A stretch of 64,000 nucleotides of DNA, taken from Chthoniobacteraceae bacterium. Lineage in GTDB: Bacteria; Verrucomicrobiota; Verrucomicrobiia; Chthoniobacterales; Chthoniobacteraceae. Below, piece by piece: positions 1-9,516 of the stretch. Position numbers and translations under genes: made by a program. Below the pieces are notes generated by a model. That model searched no databases. It was not told the DNA's origin and saw only the letters and a program-made list of their open reading frames with translations. The DNA lies in NCBI GenBank assembly GCA_947449735.1, contig CANFTB010000016.1, positions 21,094 through 85,093 on the forward strand. The letters run 5' to 3'. The first letter of the stretch is position 1; each line of letters opens with the position of its first letter.

Positions 1-2
1 TG

Positions 3-1106
3 AACGAGCCGGCTGCCGGGGAGAGTCCTCTGGACGTGGACGCGATCCACCGCCAGTTGCGGATACGGCATGTGAGGCGGGAGGAGGGGATTTTAGCCGC
101 GGTTTGGAAGAGGGAGAAGGCGCAGGTTCTGGACAGGAGGAACGAGCGACTGGAGTTTTCGCGGGCTCATGGGGCGGTGGGGGAGCATGTGGCGATTGCA
201 CCGTTGCTCTACGCGGGGCGGAGTTTCGGAGTGCTCGTGCTGGCCCGCGCGCTGGAGGATGATCCGTTTTCGATCGCCGACATGCAGGTGTTTGAAACGC
301 TGGCGGAACAGTCGGCCTTCACGTTGCGCACGGCGGAGGTGTTTTCCGACGCCGCGGATAAGCGCCGGCTGGACCACGATTTGGAGGTGGCTCAAGAAAT
401 TCAGAGGATCCTGCTGCCGTCCAAAGCTCCGGATTTTTGCGGTTTTGAACTCGCCGGCATGAACGTGCCGGCGAGGCATGTGAGCGGGGATTATTACGAT
501 TTTCTTTCGGTGGATCCTCTGCGCTGCGGGGTGGTGATCGCCGACGTGTCTGGCAAGGGGGTCCCGGCGTCCCTGATCATGGCGACCTGCCGGAGCGTTT
601 TGCGGAGCCAGGCGCCTGGGGAGGTTTCCGCGGCGCAAGTGCTCCATAACGTGAACGAAAAGCTGTTCCCCGATATTAAGGAGGACATGTTCATTTCGAT
701 GGCTTATGCCATTTTGGAGCGCGAAAGTTCGAAGGTGACGCTGTGCCGCGCCGGGCATGACGCCCCGTTGTTGTACCGCGCCTCGGACCGGTCCGTGACC
801 AAGGTGAACCCGCCTGGAATGGCGGTCGGCATCGACAGCGGCGAGGCGTTCAACCGGTTCACCCGCGATTTTTCTCTGGAGTTGCATCCCAATGACTGCC
901 TGATCCTTTACACGGATGGCGTGACTGAGGCGCTGGATTCCGAGGGAGAAGAGTTTGGAATGGAACGGATGACTTGCGCTATAGTGGAGAGTGCGCACCT
1001 GGGAGCCGGCGCCATTTTGGACAGGCTCACGAGTGAGCTCAAAAAGTTTGTCGGAGCCGCCCCCCAGCACGACGACATTACTTTAATTGTGATTAGAAAA
1101 AAATGA
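3..1106 (+). CDS. GAF-SpoIIE-type PP2C serine phosphatase (5' end outside window)
   Basis: The reading frame is open to the left edge, so the N-terminus is missing; the GTG at 36 given by the ORF track is probably internal. The first part looks like the end of a GAF-type sensor domain (VAIAPLLYAGRSFGVLVLA), followed by a linker helix (LEVAQEIQRILLPS) typical of RsbU/SpoIIE phosphatases. The PP2C-like domain then shows SGDYYDF, IADVSGKGVPASLIMA, CRAGHDAP, LYTDGVTEA and HDDITLIVI, which hold the metal-binding Asp residues of the family. Proteins of this kind dephosphorylate anti-sigma antagonists in partner-switching pathways. The stop overlaps the grpE start (ATGA), so the two are probably co-translated. 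The partner proteins are not in the window. Confidence 0.88.
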   Translation, partial: NEPAAGESPLDVDAIHRQLRIRHVRREEGILAAVWKREKAQVLDRRNERLEFSRAHGAVGEHVAIAPLLYAGRSFGVLVLARALEDDPFSIADMQVFETLAEQSAFTLRTAEVFSDAADKRRLDHDLEVAQEIQRILLPSKAPDFCGFELAGMNVPARHVSGDYYDFLSVDPLRCGVVIADVSGKGVPASLIMATCRSVLRSQAPGEVSAAQVLHNVNEKLFPDIKEDMFISMAYAILERESSKVTLCRAGHDAPLLYRASDRSVTKVNPPGMAVGIDSGEAFNRFTRDFSLELHPNDCLILYTDGVTEALDSEGEEFGMERMTCAIVESAHLGAGAILDRLTSELKKFVGAAPQHDDITLIVIRKK

Positions 1107-1660
1107 GTACAGAAACACCAAATACTTCGGAACAGATACTTGAAGCGAACCAGGAGCCTTCTGGGGTTGCTCCCGCCGAGGCGTCCTCGGAGGCGACAGC
1201 CGAGAATTCCATGCAGCAGGTTCAGGCAGATTTGGATCGTTTCCGGGACTTGGCGCTGCGGTCCCAGGCGGATTTCGAAAACTATCGCAAGCGTGCCGTG
1301 CGCGAACGGGACGACGCGGTGCGTTACGCAAATTTTTCGCTCGTTGAAAAGATCGTGCCTGTTTTGGACAGCTTTGAACTCGGATTGGCCGCCGCCCGGA
1401 ATTCGGCCGGTGCGGAGTCCCTAGTCTCCGGAATGGAGATGGTGAAGCGCCAGTTGGAGGATGTTCTGAATCAGGCCGGTGTGGAGAGTGTGGATGCGAC
1501 CGGGCAGCCGTTTGACCCGAACCAGCACGAGGCCGTGGCGCAGGAGCCCAGCGCCGACGTGCCCGAGGGATCGGTCGTCCGCCAGCTCCGCAAGGGCTAC
1601 AAGTTGAAGGAGCGTCTCGTGCGGGCGGCGTTGGTGGTCGTTTCGGGAGGGCCCGCCTAG
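1103..1660 (+). CDS. grpE: Nucleotide exchange factor GrpE
   Basis: This 185-residue protein has the GrpE layout: an acidic low-complexity N-terminus, a long coiled coil (DLDRFRDLALRSQADFENYRKRA), and a C-terminal beta domain with FDPNQHEAVAQEP and VVRQLRKGYKLKERLVRAALV. GrpE releases ADP from DnaK in the Hsp70 cycle. The start overlaps the phosphatase stop by 4 bp. dnaJ lies 230 bp downstream but dnaK is not in the window. The length is normal for the family. Confidence 0.96.
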   Translation: MSTETPNTSEQILEANQEPSGVAPAEASSEATAENSMQQVQADLDRFRDLALRSQADFENYRKRAVRERDDAVRYANFSLVEKIVPVLDSFELGLAAARNSAGAESLVSGMEMVKRQLEDVLNQAGVESVDATGQPFDPNQHEAVAQEPSADVPEGSVVRQLRKGYKLKERLVRAALVVVSGGPA

Positions 1661-1844
1661 CATCCGAGTCTAATTCGGAACGGACGGAGACCTCTCGCCG
1701 GCGGACGCTGGCGCGGAGTGTCCGCTGCACGTACCCGGCTCCTACGGCTTTCTCTTTCGAATTGAAGCGCCGTTTGTCGGAGGTGTTCCTTCCTGTCCCC
1801 GGGGCGGTGCGGGTTCTGCGGTGTGCGGTTCCTCCGATTTAAAA

Positions 1845-1858
1845 TTGTTTCAAAACAA
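1845..1858. promoter_or_regulatory. 14-bp palindrome upstream of dnaJ
   Basis: TTGTTTCAAAACAA is a perfect inverted repeat (6-bp arms, CA centre) 32 bp before the dnaJ ATG, in an AT-rich stretch that probably carries the dnaJ promoter. It does not match the longer CIRCE operator. It could be an operator or chance in AT-rich DNA. Confidence 0.25.
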
Positions 1859-1890
1859 CATCGGTTTCTTTATTTTAATCCATCCCATTC

Positions 1891-3066
1891 ATGGCTTCTA
1901 AACGTGATTATTACGAGGTGCTTGGCGTGGCCAAGGATTCCTCAGAGGAAGACATTAAGCGCGCCTACCGCAAGCTGGCTGTCAAATTTCATCCGGACAA
2001 AAACCCCGGGGACGCCTCCGCGGAGGAAAAGTTCAAGGAACTGGGCGAGGCTTACGACGTGTTGTTTGACGAGCAGAAGCGCGCGGCGTACGACCGCTAC
2101 GGGCACGCCGCGTTTACGCAGGGCGGCGGGGGTGGCGGCGGGCGCGGGGGCGGCGGAGGTTTCCATGATCCCTTTGATATCTTCAAGGAGGTCTTCGGCG
2201 GGGGTGGAGGCGGGGGCGGGGATAATATTTTTGAACAATTCTTTGGCGGTGGAGGCGGAGGAGGCGGCGGAGGCGGCGGTCGCGGGGACCGGAACCGCGG
2301 CGACGACATGCGGTACGACCTGCAGATCAGCCTCGAGGAGGCTGCCAGCGGGTGTGAGAAGGAGGTCGAAGTCAGCAAGCGCGAGCGCTGCGACGGTTGC
2401 AAAGGATCGGGAGGAGAGCCCGGATCGAAGCCCGTGGTCTGTCGCGAATGCGGTGGGCGCGGGCAGGTGGTGACTTCGCGCGGCTTTTTCCAAATGGCGC
2501 AGACGTGTCCGCGCTGCCGCGGGACGGGGCAGAGCATCGACAAGCCGTGCAAACGCTGCAGCGGCGACGGGCGCGCGGCGGCGACGACTCAGATCAAGCT
2601 CAAGATTCCCAAGGGTATCGAGGACGGCATGAAGCTGCGTTCCACCGGCCAGGGAGAGGCGGGCGTCCGGGGCGGTCCTCCCGGGGACTTGTACGTGGTG
2701 ATGCACGTCAAGGAACATCCTGTGTTCGACCGGGACGGCAGCGACCTGATGTGCAAGGTTCCGATTTCCTTCACAACGGCCACTTTGGGGGGCGAGGTGA
2801 CGGTGCCGACACTCGGCGGACGCGCCCAGTTCAAGGTGGCGGCGGGCACCCAGAGTGGAACCACTTTCAAACTGCGCGGCAAGGGGATGCCGGAGCTCAA
2901 CAGTTCGCTCTACGGCGACCTGCACGTGCATGTGATCGTCGAGGTGCCCACCAAGCTGGATTCCGAGCAGCGCAAAAAGCTGGAGGAATTTGCGGCGTCG
3001 ATGGGGGAGGACAACTCGCCCATGCATAAGAGTTTCTTTGAGAAAGCCCGGGAGTTTTTCAGCTGA
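1891..3066 (+). CDS. dnaJ: Chaperone protein DnaJ
   Basis: This is a full-length class A J-protein of 391 residues. The N-terminal J domain carries the HPD motif ([10 protein letters not shown]). A very Gly-rich linker holds three runs of 7-12 glycines. Four zinc-binding repeats follow: [24 protein letters not shown] and CKRCSGDG. The substrate-binding beta domains come last. It delivers clients to DnaK and stimulates ATP hydrolysis. No Shine-Dalgarno is visible before the ATG. The uninterrupted Gly runs are longer than in most DnaJ proteins, and their GC-rich repeats cause several shadow ORFs. Confidence 0.97.
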   Translation: MASKRDYYEVLGVAKDSSEEDIKRAYRKLAVKFHPDKNPGDASAEEKFKELGEAYDVLFDEQKRAAYDRYGHAAFTQGGGGGGGRGGGGGFHDPFDIFKEVFGGGGGGGGDNIFEQFFGGGGGGGGGGGGRGDRNRGDDMRYDLQISLEEAASGCEKEVEVSKRERCDGCKGSGGEPGSKPVVCRECGGRGQVVTSRGFFQMAQTCPRCRGTGQSIDKPCKRCSGDGRAAATTQIKLKIPKGIEDGMKLRSTGQGEAGVRGGPPGDLYVVMHVKEHPVFDRDGSDLMCKVPISFTTATLGGEVTVPTLGGRAQFKVAAGTQSGTTFKLRGKGMPELNSSLYGDLHVHVIVEVPTKLDSEQRKKLEEFAASMGEDNSPMHKSFFEKAREFFS

Positions 3067-3180
3067 TGCTCCCCTTGGGCGGGCGTCTTTCTGTGTTGCG
3101 GTCAGCCAGCTTGTCAGGGTGGCCGGCGGGACGGCACGCCTAGGGGGCCGAATTTTTCACGGCCGCAGCTTATTTAACCT

Positions 3181-3903
3181 ATGTCCCGCTTTTACGCTCC
3201 AAAGGCCCGGTGGTCCGGTGGTCGGGTGTGTCTGGATGAGTTCGAGGGGAGGCACGCCGCGGAGGTTTTGCGGCTGGGGGTGGGCGACGGCGTGAGCATT
3301 TTCGACGGGGAGGGTCGGGTGGCCCGGGCGCGCTTTTCGAGCGTGTCCAAAAAGCGCGTGGAGGCGGAGGTTGTTTCTGAGGAGTGCGAGGCACCTCCCG
3401 CGGGACGGACCACCCTTGTGCAGGCCATTCCGAAGGGCAAACTGTTCGACTGGATCCTAGAAAAAGCGACGGAGTTGGGGGCGGCCCGGATTGTGCCGCT
3501 TTTGAGCGAACGCACGGTGGTGCAGTTGGACGGGGCGGAGCGCGAGCGCAAGCGCGAGAAGTGGCAGCGGGCGGTGGTGGAGGCATGCAAGCAATGCGGC
3601 CAGAACTGGTTGCCCGTGGTGGAGGAGCCTGTGTCGCTGCCCGTTTTTTTGCAAAAGCCCTCCGCGTCGGATGCGTGGGTGGCGTCTTTGCACCCCGGGG
3701 CGGTGCCTGTGCGGGAGGCGTTTTCCGGGCCTGTGGCGGGGGATGTTTCGGTATTTGTGGGGCCGGAGGGGGACTTCTCCCCGCAGGAAATGGAGCGGAT
3801 TGTGGGCTGGGGGGCGCGGCCGGTCAGCCTTGGGAGGATCGTTTTGAGGGTGGAGACAGCGGCGATGTACTCCTTGAGCGTGCTCGCAAGCATGAGGCCT
3901 TAG
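3181..3903 (+). CDS. rsmE: 16S rRNA (uracil-1498-N3)-methyltransferase RsmE
   Basis: This 240-residue protein shows the RsmE features: an N-terminal PUA-like segment, ILEKATELGAARIVPLLSERTV, and the SPOUT knot (VFVGPEGDFSPQEMERIVGWG, then VSLGRIVLRVETAAMYSL) that binds S-adenosylmethionine. It methylates U1498 of 16S rRNA. It lies 114 bp after dnaJ on the same strand. RsmE next to DnaJ is a recurring bacterial arrangement. Confidence 0.93.
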   Translation: MSRFYAPKARWSGGRVCLDEFEGRHAAEVLRLGVGDGVSIFDGEGRVARARFSSVSKKRVEAEVVSEECEAPPAGRTTLVQAIPKGKLFDWILEKATELGAARIVPLLSERTVVQLDGAERERKREKWQRAVVEACKQCGQNWLPVVEEPVSLPVFLQKPSASDAWVASLHPGAVPVREAFSGPVAGDVSVFVGPEGDFSPQEMERIVGWGARPVSLGRIVLRVETAAMYSLSVLASMRP

Positions 3904-4074
3904 CGTGGGCGACTGGGCCCGGGGTTGGCTCGGCGGTGGCGGGGTGGGTGTTTTATAGGCTTAAAAAAGGGCCAAGCTTGGTGTAGTCTCGAGGGCTTCA
4001 AACTTTTGTTGCTCCGGACCCCTCCAAACGGCTTGCAGGAAAGCTGCGGGATGCGAGTCTGGAGGGCTCTCCCA

Positions 4075-7000
4075 ATGGACGCACCCCAATCCGAGTTTCC
4101 GCTGCTGTTAGAATCCCTTGCCCGGCTGAAGGCGTGGGAGGAGGAGGCTGCCGCGCTTCAAAAAGCGGCCCGGGTCAAGGTGCTGCCTTGGGTGCATCCG
4201 AGCCGGAAGGAAAGGGGCTTGCGTGGCCAGATTCGTTCGGAGGGGCTCTCCCTTCATGTGGATTACACGGAGAGGGTGGAGGGGGCTGTTTTCGGGTGTA
4301 GCGAATGCGGCACCGGCGGATGCGGACACGTGCTGCTGATTTTTTCGAACTACTTCAACACCCCGATCGCGGAACTGATGCGCCTGCTTGCCGCGCCTTC
4401 GGTGCAGTCCGGGGGCGCGTCTGCTGCGGCCGGAACGTCCCGTGCCGGAGGAAAGGGCGGCGTTTCGAGCACCGGGGATGCGGATCCGGGTGTCGGGGTC
4501 GGTTTCCGGGCGGAGGTGCTGAAACGGCTCAACAGGCAGTTGAGCGCCATGGAGCGGATTTACGTGGAGGCTGTGGAGGGTTTTTACCGGCGGCACGCCG
4601 GGTCGCGGCTTTTGACGGCGAACGCGCTGGAAGTTTTTCTCGGAAACAAACCTTTAGCGGCATGGGAATTGGTGGAGTTGTGGCCGCGTACCCCCGAGGG
4701 GGACTGGGAGGCCTGGCTTTACCTTTCGGTGTTTTTGAAAAACCGGGGTGTGCAGTTTCCTGAGTTTTTAGAGGCGGTGACAAAGAGCGCCGACACCGCG
4801 CAGCTCGCCGATGATTGGGAGCGCCAGCAGGCGCTCAGGATGTGGGAGGAGGGGTTGGAGAAGATGCTGGCTGAGGATGCCGTCGAAAGCGAAAGGACGC
4901 GCTGGGAGGCACGTTTAGTGATGCGCCCGGAGGCGGTGCACGTGCAGTGGTTGAGGGGAGGGGCATTGGAAGCAGGGGAGCAGGGGGAGTGGCAGGACGC
5001 CGCGGACTTTCCTTTTTCCGACATGGCTGCGTTGCTCGATGCGGGGCGGATTGATTGTTCGGATCAAACCCGGATTTTGGTGGAGATGTTCCTGATGTGC
5101 GGCGGTGCTTCTGGGATGATTTCCTACGGCCGCATGGACGCTCGTGAGGGACTCGCGCGGCTCCTGACGCATCCCATTCTGGAGGAACGAGTGATCGCGG
5201 TCTCTGGTAACCTGCTTTGCCGATCGGCCCGGCGTATGCAATGGAGGCTCAGTCCGGAGGCGGGTTCCAGGGGAGGCGACCTGGGCGCGAATTACGTGCT
5301 CGAGCTTGTGTTTGAAGACGGCCAGAAGCCGCCTGCGCCGCTTTTTTCGGCAGGGGGAAGCGTGAACCTGTATTTTACGACGGACACGGTCTTCCGTACG
5401 GCGCCGCTTCTGAAGGTGGATCCCTCGGTGCCGCTGCGCATTCCGGCGGCGGGCCTGCTTTCTGGGCGTGCGATGCAGTTTCTTGCGGGGCTGGGCGTTC
5501 CGCTGCCCGGGGAGTTGGAAAACCGTGTGTGGGCGCTGGAACCGGAGGTGCGCCTGCGCTGCCGTTTGGAGGAGCGGGGAGGCGAGGAGCGTTTGTGCGT
5601 GCGGGCGTGTGCGCAGGTACGGGCTGCCGAGGGGGACGCCGAGACCGAGCAGCATCCGGGGGGCGGGGAGCAGGTTTACACCCAGCAGGGTTGGATGGTT
5701 TCCAGAGCGATGCCCAAGCGCAAGGACCGTGTACTGGTTTTGAACGATGCGCGCATGAAGCAGGTGCCCCGCCTGCTCAAGGAGATCGGTACCTCTCGTT
5801 TCCGGGTGGAGGATGAAAGCTGGGACCGGTTGATCGGGCGCCGCTTTCCCGAGGAGTTTAGCGCCTGGATGGAGGAGCTGCCGGCGGGAGTGCACGTGGA
5901 TTTGGAGGGGGACCTCGCGAGTCTTAAGGATGCCGTCGTGAGCGGGTCCCTGCATCTGGAGGCTCTGGAAGCGTCTCCCGATTGGTTTGATTTGCACGTG
6001 GCCCTGACCTTGAGCGACACGGAGCTCACTAAGGAGGAGATCCGGATGCTTCTGGAGGCCCGCGGCAAGTTTGTGCGTCTCAAGGACAAGGGCTGGCGCA
6101 AGCTGGAGTTTGAGCTGGACGAGGAACAGGAAGATCAACTTTCGGAGCTTGGGATTAATCCGCTGGAGCTCGGGGGGCCGCCCCAGAGGTACCACGCGCT
6201 GCAGCTCGCCGCCTCTGCGGCAAGCCACCTGATCGAGCAGCAGGTCAGGGAGGGCATACTCAGGCGCGCCACGGAGTTGCAGACGAGCGTCACACCGCCG
6301 GTGCCGGAGGCCGTCCAGGCGACGCTTCGGGCGTATCAGGTGGAGGGTTTTCACTTTCTTTCATACCTCAGCTCCAACCGGTTCGGGGGCATTCTCGCCG
6401 ACGACATGGGGCTCGGGAAAACGCTCCAGACTCTGGCGTGGATTTCGTGGCTTAAAGCCGACCCCGGGTTTGCGGGAAAGACCGTGCTGGTGGTGTGCCC
6501 GAAGTCTGTGGTCCAAAACTGGGTCATAGAATCGGAGCGGTTTGTACCGGGGCTGAGGGCATTGATCTGGCGGGGTGGAGACGCCGCCGCCCTGCGGAAG
6601 ACTCTCAAGGATGTGGATTTGCTAGTGATCAACTACGCCCAGTTGCGGATTTCCGCGGAGGTTGTCACCCGTGTGGAGTGGGGGGCCGTCGTGCTGGATG
6701 AGGCGCAGTACATCAAAAACCCGGCTTCGCAGACGGCCACGGCTGCGTGCGCGCTACAGGGGGCGCACAGGCTTGCGCTGAGCGGCACGCCGATCGAAAA
6801 CCGGCTGCTCGATCTCTGGAGCATCATGCACTTCGCCATGCCCGGATTGCTAGGGCTGCGCGCGCATTTCAACAAGAACTACGACTCCCGCACGGACCCT
6901 CTGGCGCGCCGCCGTCTGGCCGCCCGGATCCGGCCATTCATTCTGAGGCGCACCAAGGGCGAGGTGGCCAAGGACCTGCCGGAGCGCATCGAAGAGGATC

Positions 7001-7701
7001 TGGTGGTGGAGATGGAGGGGACCCAGGCCCAGCTGTACCGCGCGGAGTTGAAGCGCGCCAGGCAGGCGCTCTTGAAGATTAAGAGTTCTAGGGAGTTGGA
7101 CAAGGAGCGCTTCAACGTGCTCACGTCCCTGCTGCGTCTGCGCCAGATTTGCTGTCATCCGGGCTTGGTGAGCGACGAACACGGCCACGCCGACAGTGCC
7201 AAGATGGAGGCGCTGGTGGACCTGCTCGAGCCGCTGGTGGAGAGAGGTCAGAAGGTGCTGGTATTCTCTCAGTTCGTGGAGATGCTGGCGCGCATCGAGC
7301 GGGAGATCGACGCCCGTCAGTGGGACTCTTTCCTGCTGACCGGCGAGACGGAGGATCGCGGAGAGCTGGTCGAGTCCTTCCAAAAGCACGAGGGCGGGGC
7401 CGTGTTTTTGATTTCGCTGCGGGCGGGTGGGATGGGGGTGAACTTGACCTCAGCCTCCTACGTGGTTTTGTTCGACCCTTGGTGGAACCCGGCCGTGGAA
7501 AACCAGGCGATCGACCGGACGCATCGCATCGGACAGACCCAGCAGGTGATCGCGTACCGGCTTGTGGCCAGCGGTTCCGTGGAGGAGAAGATCCGACAGT
7601 TGCAGAGGACCAAGAGCGCTATGGCCGGGGACATTCTCGGGGAAGAGACATTCGCCAAGGCGCTGACCCTCGACGATTTTCAGTTTCTATTGGAGGAATG
7701 A
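4075..7701 (+). CDS. SNF2/SWI2-family DEAD-like helicase
   Basis: A large protein (about 1208 residues from this start) with a C-terminal SNF2 motor: LADDMGLGKTLQT (Walker A, near residue 775), VLDEAQYIKNP (DEAQ box, near 873), LSGTPIENRLLDLWS, LRRTKGEVAKDLP, and the helicase C domain with SLRAGGMGVNLT and DRTHRIGQTQQV. The N-terminus has CSECGTGGCGH, which resembles a SWIM-type zinc finger. These are ATP-driven DNA translocases. The tracked TTG start at 3925 is unlikely because the first 40 codons look non-coding. ATG 4075 has GGAGGG 8-9 bp upstream; ATG 4051 in frame is an alternative. Confidence 0.93.
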   Translation: MDAPQSEFPLLLESLARLKAWEEEAAALQKAARVKVLPWVHPSRKERGLRGQIRSEGLSLHVDYTERVEGAVFGCSECGTGGCGHVLLIFSNYFNTPIAELMRLLAAPSVQSGGASAAAGTSRAGGKGGVSSTGDADPGVGVGFRAEVLKRLNRQLSAMERIYVEAVEGFYRRHAGSRLLTANALEVFLGNKPLAAWELVELWPRTPEGDWEAWLYLSVFLKNRGVQFPEFLEAVTKSADTAQLADDWERQQALRMWEEGLEKMLAEDAVESERTRWEARLVMRPEAVHVQWLRGGALEAGEQGEWQDAADFPFSDMAALLDAGRIDCSDQTRILVEMFLMCGGASGMISYGRMDAREGLARLLTHPILEERVIAVSGNLLCRSARRMQWRLSPEAGSRGGDLGANYVLELVFEDGQKPPAPLFSAGGSVNLYFTTDTVFRTAPLLKVDPSVPLRIPAAGLLSGRAMQFLAGLGVPLPGELENRVWALEPEVRLRCRLEERGGEERLCVRACAQVRAAEGDAETEQHPGGGEQVYTQQGWMVSRAMPKRKDRVLVLNDARMKQVPRLLKEIGTSRFRVEDESWDRLIGRRFPEEFSAWMEELPAGVHVDLEGDLASLKDAVVSGSLHLEALEASPDWFDLHVALTLSDTELTKEEIRMLLEARGKFVRLKDKGWRKLEFELDEEQEDQLSELGINPLELGGPPQRYHALQLAASAASHLIEQQVREGILRRATELQTSVTPPVPEAVQATLRAYQVEGFHFLSYLSSNRFGGILADDMGLGKTLQTLAWISWLKADPGFAGKTVLVVCPKSVVQNWVIESERFVPGLRALIWRGGDAAALRKTLKDVDLLVINYAQLRISAEVVTRVEWGAVVLDEAQYIKNPASQTATAACALQGAHRLALSGTPIENRLLDLWSIMHFAMPGLLGLRAHFNKNYDSRTDPLARRRLAARIRPFILRRTKGEVAKDLPERIEEDLVVEMEGTQAQLYRAELKRARQALLKIKSSRELDKERFNVLTSLLRLRQICCHPGLVSDEHGHADSAKMEALVDLLEPLVERGQKVLVFSQFVEMLARIEREIDARQWDSFLLTGETEDRGELVESFQKHEGGAVFLISLRAGGMGVNLTSASYVVLFDPWWNPAVENQAIDRTHRIGQTQQVIAYRLVASGSVEEKIRQLQRTKSAMAGDILGEETFAKALTLDDFQFLLEE

Positions 7702-7704
7702 CCG

Positions 7705-8409
7705 GTGGGCAGTCCCCAAAGCGCAAAGATCCTGCTTCTCAAGCGGCTCGCGTTTCGGTGGGCCCTGGGGCAGGGGTTTCGCGTCGCGGCGATAGACCTG
7801 CCCCTGCCGCAGCTCAAGATCCGACTGGATGTGGCCGCCTGCAAGCCCGAGCCGCCCCGGAGGGTGCGCGGCAAGACCGTTTTTAAACCCGGGGCGACGG
7901 TGGTTTTTGAATGCAAGACGAGCCGGGCTGAGTTTCTGAAGGAGACCAGGTGCGAGGATTCGATCCAGATCCGGATCGAGGAGCTTCAGGCGCAGCGGCT
8001 GGTTTATGAGGAGTCTTTGCGCAGGAACTTTCCCACGCTGAGGGAGGGAGAGACCCTTTTTCCCGAGTACGACGTATTCAAGTACCGGGATCTGGGTTTG
8101 GAGCCTTACAACCTCCTTATGGACGAGCTTGACGAGCTCACCCGGCGGGTGCGGGCCAATGGAAAGTTCGCAAAACTGATGCGCTGGCGGGCTGCCAGCC
8201 TTCATTACCTGGTGGTGGAGCCCGGGGTTGCGGGCGTCGGGGAGCTGCCCCCCGGCTGGGGCCTGTTGGAACGTGGGGAGGCTTCGCTGGAACTTCTGGT
8301 GCGCGCCGAGTGGAAGGAGAGCACGGACTTGAATCGATGGAACTTCATGAACAGGATAGCGTTGGCTGCAACCTCCGGGCTGGATCGGAGACTGGACGGC
8401 GGGTGGTGA
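7705..8409 (+). CDS. Conserved protein with a possible PD-(D/E)XK nuclease fold
   Basis: This 234-residue protein starts at a GTG with GGAGGA about 7 bp upstream, inside the end of the SNF2 gene, and is probably in one operon with it. The N-terminal half contains IRLDVAACKP, then VVFECKTSRAEFLKE. The spacing of D followed by E-x-K on predicted beta strands resembles a restriction-like nuclease core (compare MmcB-type repair proteins). The rest is charged and helical. No signal peptide or membrane segment is seen. The fold is inferred from the motif only; coupling to a DNA translocase supports a role in DNA processing. Confidence 0.55.
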   Translation: MGSPQSAKILLLKRLAFRWALGQGFRVAAIDLPLPQLKIRLDVAACKPEPPRRVRGKTVFKPGATVVFECKTSRAEFLKETRCEDSIQIRIEELQAQRLVYEESLRRNFPTLREGETLFPEYDVFKYRDLGLEPYNLLMDELDELTRRVRANGKFAKLMRWRAASLHYLVVEPGVAGVGELPPGWGLLERGEASLELLVRAEWKESTDLNRWNFMNRIALAATSGLDRRLDGGW

Positions 8410-8620
8410 GTCCGTTTTCCGCGGGTTTTTTCGGGGGGAGGCTCCGGTTGCGGGCGCGTAAAAATCTCGTTTGATTTAAATTCCTGAAATCGAATACCCT
8501 AATGCCTCGGGCCTGGCTCTTTCAGGGCTTGAACGCGCAGTTTGCGTTGTCATTGTCTGAATCGAAACTAACTTACTGTTCCCTGAGGGGAGAAATCCCC
8601 AATTAGCACCCAATATCTCT

Positions 8621-9223
8621 ATGCATCCATTTTTTGTCTGGTTTCTCTCCATGGCCGTTTGGTGGTTCGTGTCTTCTTTCTTTGAGTGGACGTTGCATCG
8701 GTTCGTGATGCACCGGCCGGTGGGTTCCTTTGACTATCCCTTCAAGGCCCACGCCGTCATACATCATCAGGTTTTCAAGGCGGACCACACTTACCACCTG
8801 ATTAACCCGAGCGACCGCAAGACGATCCCTATGGCGTGGTGGAACGGCCCCGTTCTGGTGTTGATCGCTTCGCTGCCGGTCGTTCCCGTCGCACTCCTGC
8901 TGCAGAACCTCTGGGTTTGGGTGGGCGCCGCGTCTGGCACTGCGATCTACTACTCCATCTACGAGTACATCCATTGGTGCATGCACCTTCCCAAAGACCG
9001 CACGGTGGAGCGTTCCTGGTTGTACCGCCGCCTGAACGGACATCACCTTTTGCACCACAGGTACATGCACAAGAATTTTAACGTGGTGTTTCCCCTGGCC
9101 GATTTTTGCCTGGGAACCCTGATACTGCGTTCCAAGATCCGTTTCGCCCAGCCGACCGGCCCTGCGGTTCCGGACGTGCAGCCAGTCGGGGTACCGTTGG
9201 AAGAGGCGCAAGCCGCCCACTAG
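8621..9223 (+). CDS. Membrane fatty acid hydroxylase / sterol desaturase superfamily protein
   Basis: This 200-residue protein carries the His clusters of the di-iron hydroxylase superfamily: HRFVMH, HHQVFKADHTYH, HWCMH and HHLLHHRYMH, placed around hydrophobic segments (WFLSMAVWWFVSSFF; VLIASLPVVPVALLL). Members hydroxylate or desaturate lipid chains, sterols or carotenoids at the cytoplasmic membrane. The substrate cannot be told from sequence. It is a single gene preceded by about 210 bp of non-coding DNA and followed by a strong terminator. Confidence 0.85.
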   Translation: MHPFFVWFLSMAVWWFVSSFFEWTLHRFVMHRPVGSFDYPFKAHAVIHHQVFKADHTYHLINPSDRKTIPMAWWNGPVLVLIASLPVVPVALLLQNLWVWVGAASGTAIYYSIYEYIHWCMHLPKDRTVERSWLYRRLNGHHLLHHRYMHKNFNVVFPLADFCLGTLILRSKIRFAQPTGPAVPDVQPVGVPLEEAQAAH

Positions 9224-9252
9224 GGGCAAGCGACTTCAAGGTTTTTACATCG

Positions 9253-9282
9253 AAAACCCGCCTTCCAAGAGGCGGGTTTTTT
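9253..9282 (+). terminator. Rho-independent terminator after the hydroxylase gene
   Basis: AAAACCCGCCT and AGGCGGGTTTT form an 11-bp stem with a 6-nt loop, followed by further T residues. It lies 30 bp after the hydroxylase stop. The A-rich 5' arm could also allow some termination in the other direction. Confidence 0.92.
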
Positions 9283-9516
9283 GTGCCCCAGAGAGAGGCT
9301 CCGGGATCCCGGCTCTGCGTTTTCTGGAGTGAGTGGCGGGCCGCTGGGCGGAAGGTGGGTGCACTGGGCCGGTTTTGGCGGAGGTTATTTCTCGTTGAGA
9401 AAAATGGGTGAACCTTTTTGTTTTCTTTTCTGCTGCTGCTTTTTTGAATAAACCTTAACTTATGCCTCCACCAAACCGACTGTTCTGGGTAGGCATGACC
9501 ATTCAATTTTTCGTAC

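Noticed and set aside
1845-1858. CIRCE heat-shock operator before dnaJ
   Set aside because: The palindrome is shorter and differs in sequence from the CIRCE consensus; kept only as an unnamed palindrome.
2097-2552. Pro-rich minus-strand ORF and Gly-codon repeats
   Set aside because: Antisense of the Gly-rich linker of dnaJ; a consequence of repeated GGC/GGA codons.
4915-6354. 479-residue minus-strand ORF
   Set aside because: Antisense to the SNF2 gene, no domain, His/Arg/Gln-rich shadow composition.
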